In this document: piece after piece, positions 23,965 to 25,016 of the stretch
How the letters are laid out: the number at the start of each line of letters is the position of its first letter
Numbering within the stretch: position 1 is the first letter of the stretch
IMG/VR virus record: IMGVR_UViG_3300034198_008077
Location: 1 to 25,016 of that record
Strand: one strand, 5' to 3'
Length of the DNA: 25,016 nucleotides
DNA from: a virus
Notes under the pieces: model-generated
Databases searched by the model: none
Told to the model about the DNA's origin: nothing
The model's input: only the letters and a program-made list of their open reading frames with translations
Translations under genes and position numbers: made by a program

Positions 23965-24293
23965 TATGCACTCCAAGGTAGGTCTGGGGTTACGACAGGC
24001 GGGTCGATCTGGTTTTGGATTTGCTCCGCCACATTTGCTTCGTAGCTTGCTACTTGTTCTGCACCCATAGCAGATTGTACCCAACCAATCACCTGCGTTT
24101 CGGTGAGGTCGGCGTAAGGTGTGAAAGGTGCGGTTGGATCGACAGCTACAGCCTGCGTACCGTATACGTTGCCGCTAAACCCAGCTTCAGTACCAGTAAG
24201 CGTCCAGTGGACGTTGAAGACCACATTGGTCTCACTGCCTTCCTGCGGGTAGCAGTCCATCTGAATGACCGTCCATGTGTATGTTGTTGCCAT
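23964..24293 (-). CDS. 109-residue phage protein of unknown function
   Basis: It starts at ATG 24293, overlapping the TAA of the fibre gene (TAATG), with GGAG about 8 bases upstream. The front reads TYTWTVIQMDCYPQEG, the middle NVVFNVHWTLTGTEA-x-x-x-G-N-VYGTQ, and the end PYADLTETQVIGWVQ-x-x-x-G plus a helix, closing with LPWSA. I recall short phage proteins with this same pattern (W-x-V on one strand, V-x-V-x-W, F-x-P-Y-x-x-L-T-E-x-x-V-x-x-W) that sit after fibre genes, classed as a domain of unknown function. A fibre-associated or assembly role is only suggested by position. Confidence 0.75.
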   Translation of the reverse strand: MATTYTWTVIQMDCYPQEGSETNVVFNVHWTLTGTEAGFSGNVYGTQAVAVDPTAPFTPYADLTETQVIGWVQSAMGAEQVASYEANVAEQIQNQIDPPVVTPDLPWSA

Positions 24294-24607
24294 TAGGTTA
24301 CTCCGGCTCCTGAAATGACCCACACTGTTGCGGTGACTTTAAGGCATGTAGCAACACCATATTGGGCTAGCGTACGTGACCCAGTAGTAGCAGTACCAGC
24401 AAGGCGTAGTGTATCGGTCGTAATGCTGATCGTCTGGCTGCTGCCACTGTTATTAAAGATGGACACCGCTGAGCCGATTGGAAACGCTACAGAGCCGTTT
24501 GCTGGGATGACAACACCGCCAGTCGTAATGCTAATGTGCTTACCCATGTCGGTCAAAGCTAGCGTATATGAGGCAGTCTGGCTGTTCTGCGGAAGGCCTT
24601 TATAGCC
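24293..24607 (-). repeat. Fibre C-terminal domain, copy B
   Basis: This region encodes GYKGLP to the stop in the edge fibre. It is similar in protein to copy A; the exact 14-bp match lies at 24381-24394. Confidence 0.75.
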
Positions 24608-25016
24608 AAAAGCAGCTGCTTGGTTAGCACTTGTGATCTGCCCGACATCATCAATGATAATCCCATTGGTCGAGAAGCCTACGCCTTGGTTGATGCGCCA
24701 ACGGTTGCTAGTATCAACACCCCATGACCACCAGAGATCGACACTACTGCCGTTCTTTGCCGCCAAAATGTTAAAGCCTTCTTTACTAGCAGCGTTGGGG
24801 GACATCTGGGTTAAACGATCATAACCACCGTAAGAAGATTGGATGTGCAGTGCGGCATCGGTTCCCGTACCACCAATAGCAACACCGCCCCCTGATCCGA
24901 TACGCATATGTTCGGTACCAGTGGTTGAAAACCGCAAAGCGGCTGCACCAGCAGCGTTAAGGGTAAAATCACCAGTTCCTGAATTAACGATGTCAAACGC
25001 ACCATTAGCCCCGCCA
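24293..25016 (-). CDS. Tail fibre protein, C-terminal part (cut by window edge)
   Basis: The frame is open to the right edge, so the start lies beyond 25016; about 240 residues are seen. Ser/Thr/Gly-rich beta repeats include GTEHMRIGSGGGVAIGG, a common phage fibre motif of the RIDSSGNVGIG type, followed by a WSWGVDTSNRWRI segment. The last 105 residues (from GYKGLPQNSQ) form a domain also present at the end of the second fibre (20004-20303). It would bind the host surface or attach to the tail. Its stop overlaps the next gene's start (TAATG), and it heads the late block seen here. The domain content of the missing front is unknown. Confidence 0.85.
   Translation of the reverse strand, partial: GGANGAFDIVNSGTGDFTLNAAGAAALRFSTTGTEHMRIGSGGGVAIGGTGTDAALHIQSSYGGYDRLTQMSPNAASKEGFNILAAKNGSSVDLWWSWGVDTSNRWRINQGVGFSTNGIIIDDVGQITSANQAAAFGYKGLPQNSQTASYTLALTDMGKHISITTGGVVIPANGSVAFPIGSAVSIFNNSGSSQTISITTDTLRLAGTATTGSRTLAQYGVATCLKVTATVWVISGAGVT

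Overview
The window is part of a tailed-phage genome (a free phage or a prophage; no host gene is visible). The virion genes look most like those of a short-tailed, podovirus-type phage. An overlapping spanin pair (inner-membrane Rz-like plus lipoprotein Rz1-like) means the host has an outer membrane, so it is Gram-negative. Nothing in the sequence fixes the host genus. Terminase, portal, major capsid protein and DNA polymerase are not in the window and presumably lie outside it.

Layout: two convergent arms meet at about 7.6 kb. The left arm (1-7547, + strand) is a tightly packed DNA-metabolism module: the tail of a small protein, a Cas4/RecB-type nuclease with four Fe-S-type cysteines, a small HNH-like basic protein, an SNF2-like helicase, a conserved coiled-coil protein, a 48-residue protein, a putative zinc-containing ssDNA-binding protein with an acidic tail, a small helix-turn-helix protein, a fused archaeo-eukaryotic-type primase and helicase, and a 64-residue protein. 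The arm ends in a strong intrinsic terminator whose T-tract contains the stop codon of the facing gene. Two candidate control sites stand out: a TATAAT box inside an inverted repeat before 2728, and a perfect 20-bp palindrome at 4424-4443 between the helix-turn-helix gene and the primase gene.

The right arm (25016 down to 7619, - strand) is one long late-gene block read right to left. It starts with a tail-fibre C-terminus cut by the window edge, a short unknown protein, and a lysis cassette (two-helix holin candidate with an EF-hand-like loop, one-helix membrane protein, GH19 endolysin, overlapping spanins). Next come a protein made of tandem 22- and 11-residue repeats, a second fibre, a glycine-rich protein, a P22 gp10-like/tail-hub protein, a protein with a C1q/TNF-like C-terminus, and four likely internal or ejected virion proteins, ending in a 1536-residue protein with an LPD38-like region. 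Genes here have gaps of 43 bp or less. Five junctions share the stop/start overlap TAATG, and several stops lie within the next Shine-Dalgarno, so translation is probably strongly coupled.

The least explained items are the two-level repeat protein (21246-22196), the GG-motif modules shared by two putative ejection proteins, the Ca-loop on the holin candidate, the 20-bp palindrome, and the giant 1536-residue protein. All family assignments come from reading motifs and from memory of the families; no database search was run.
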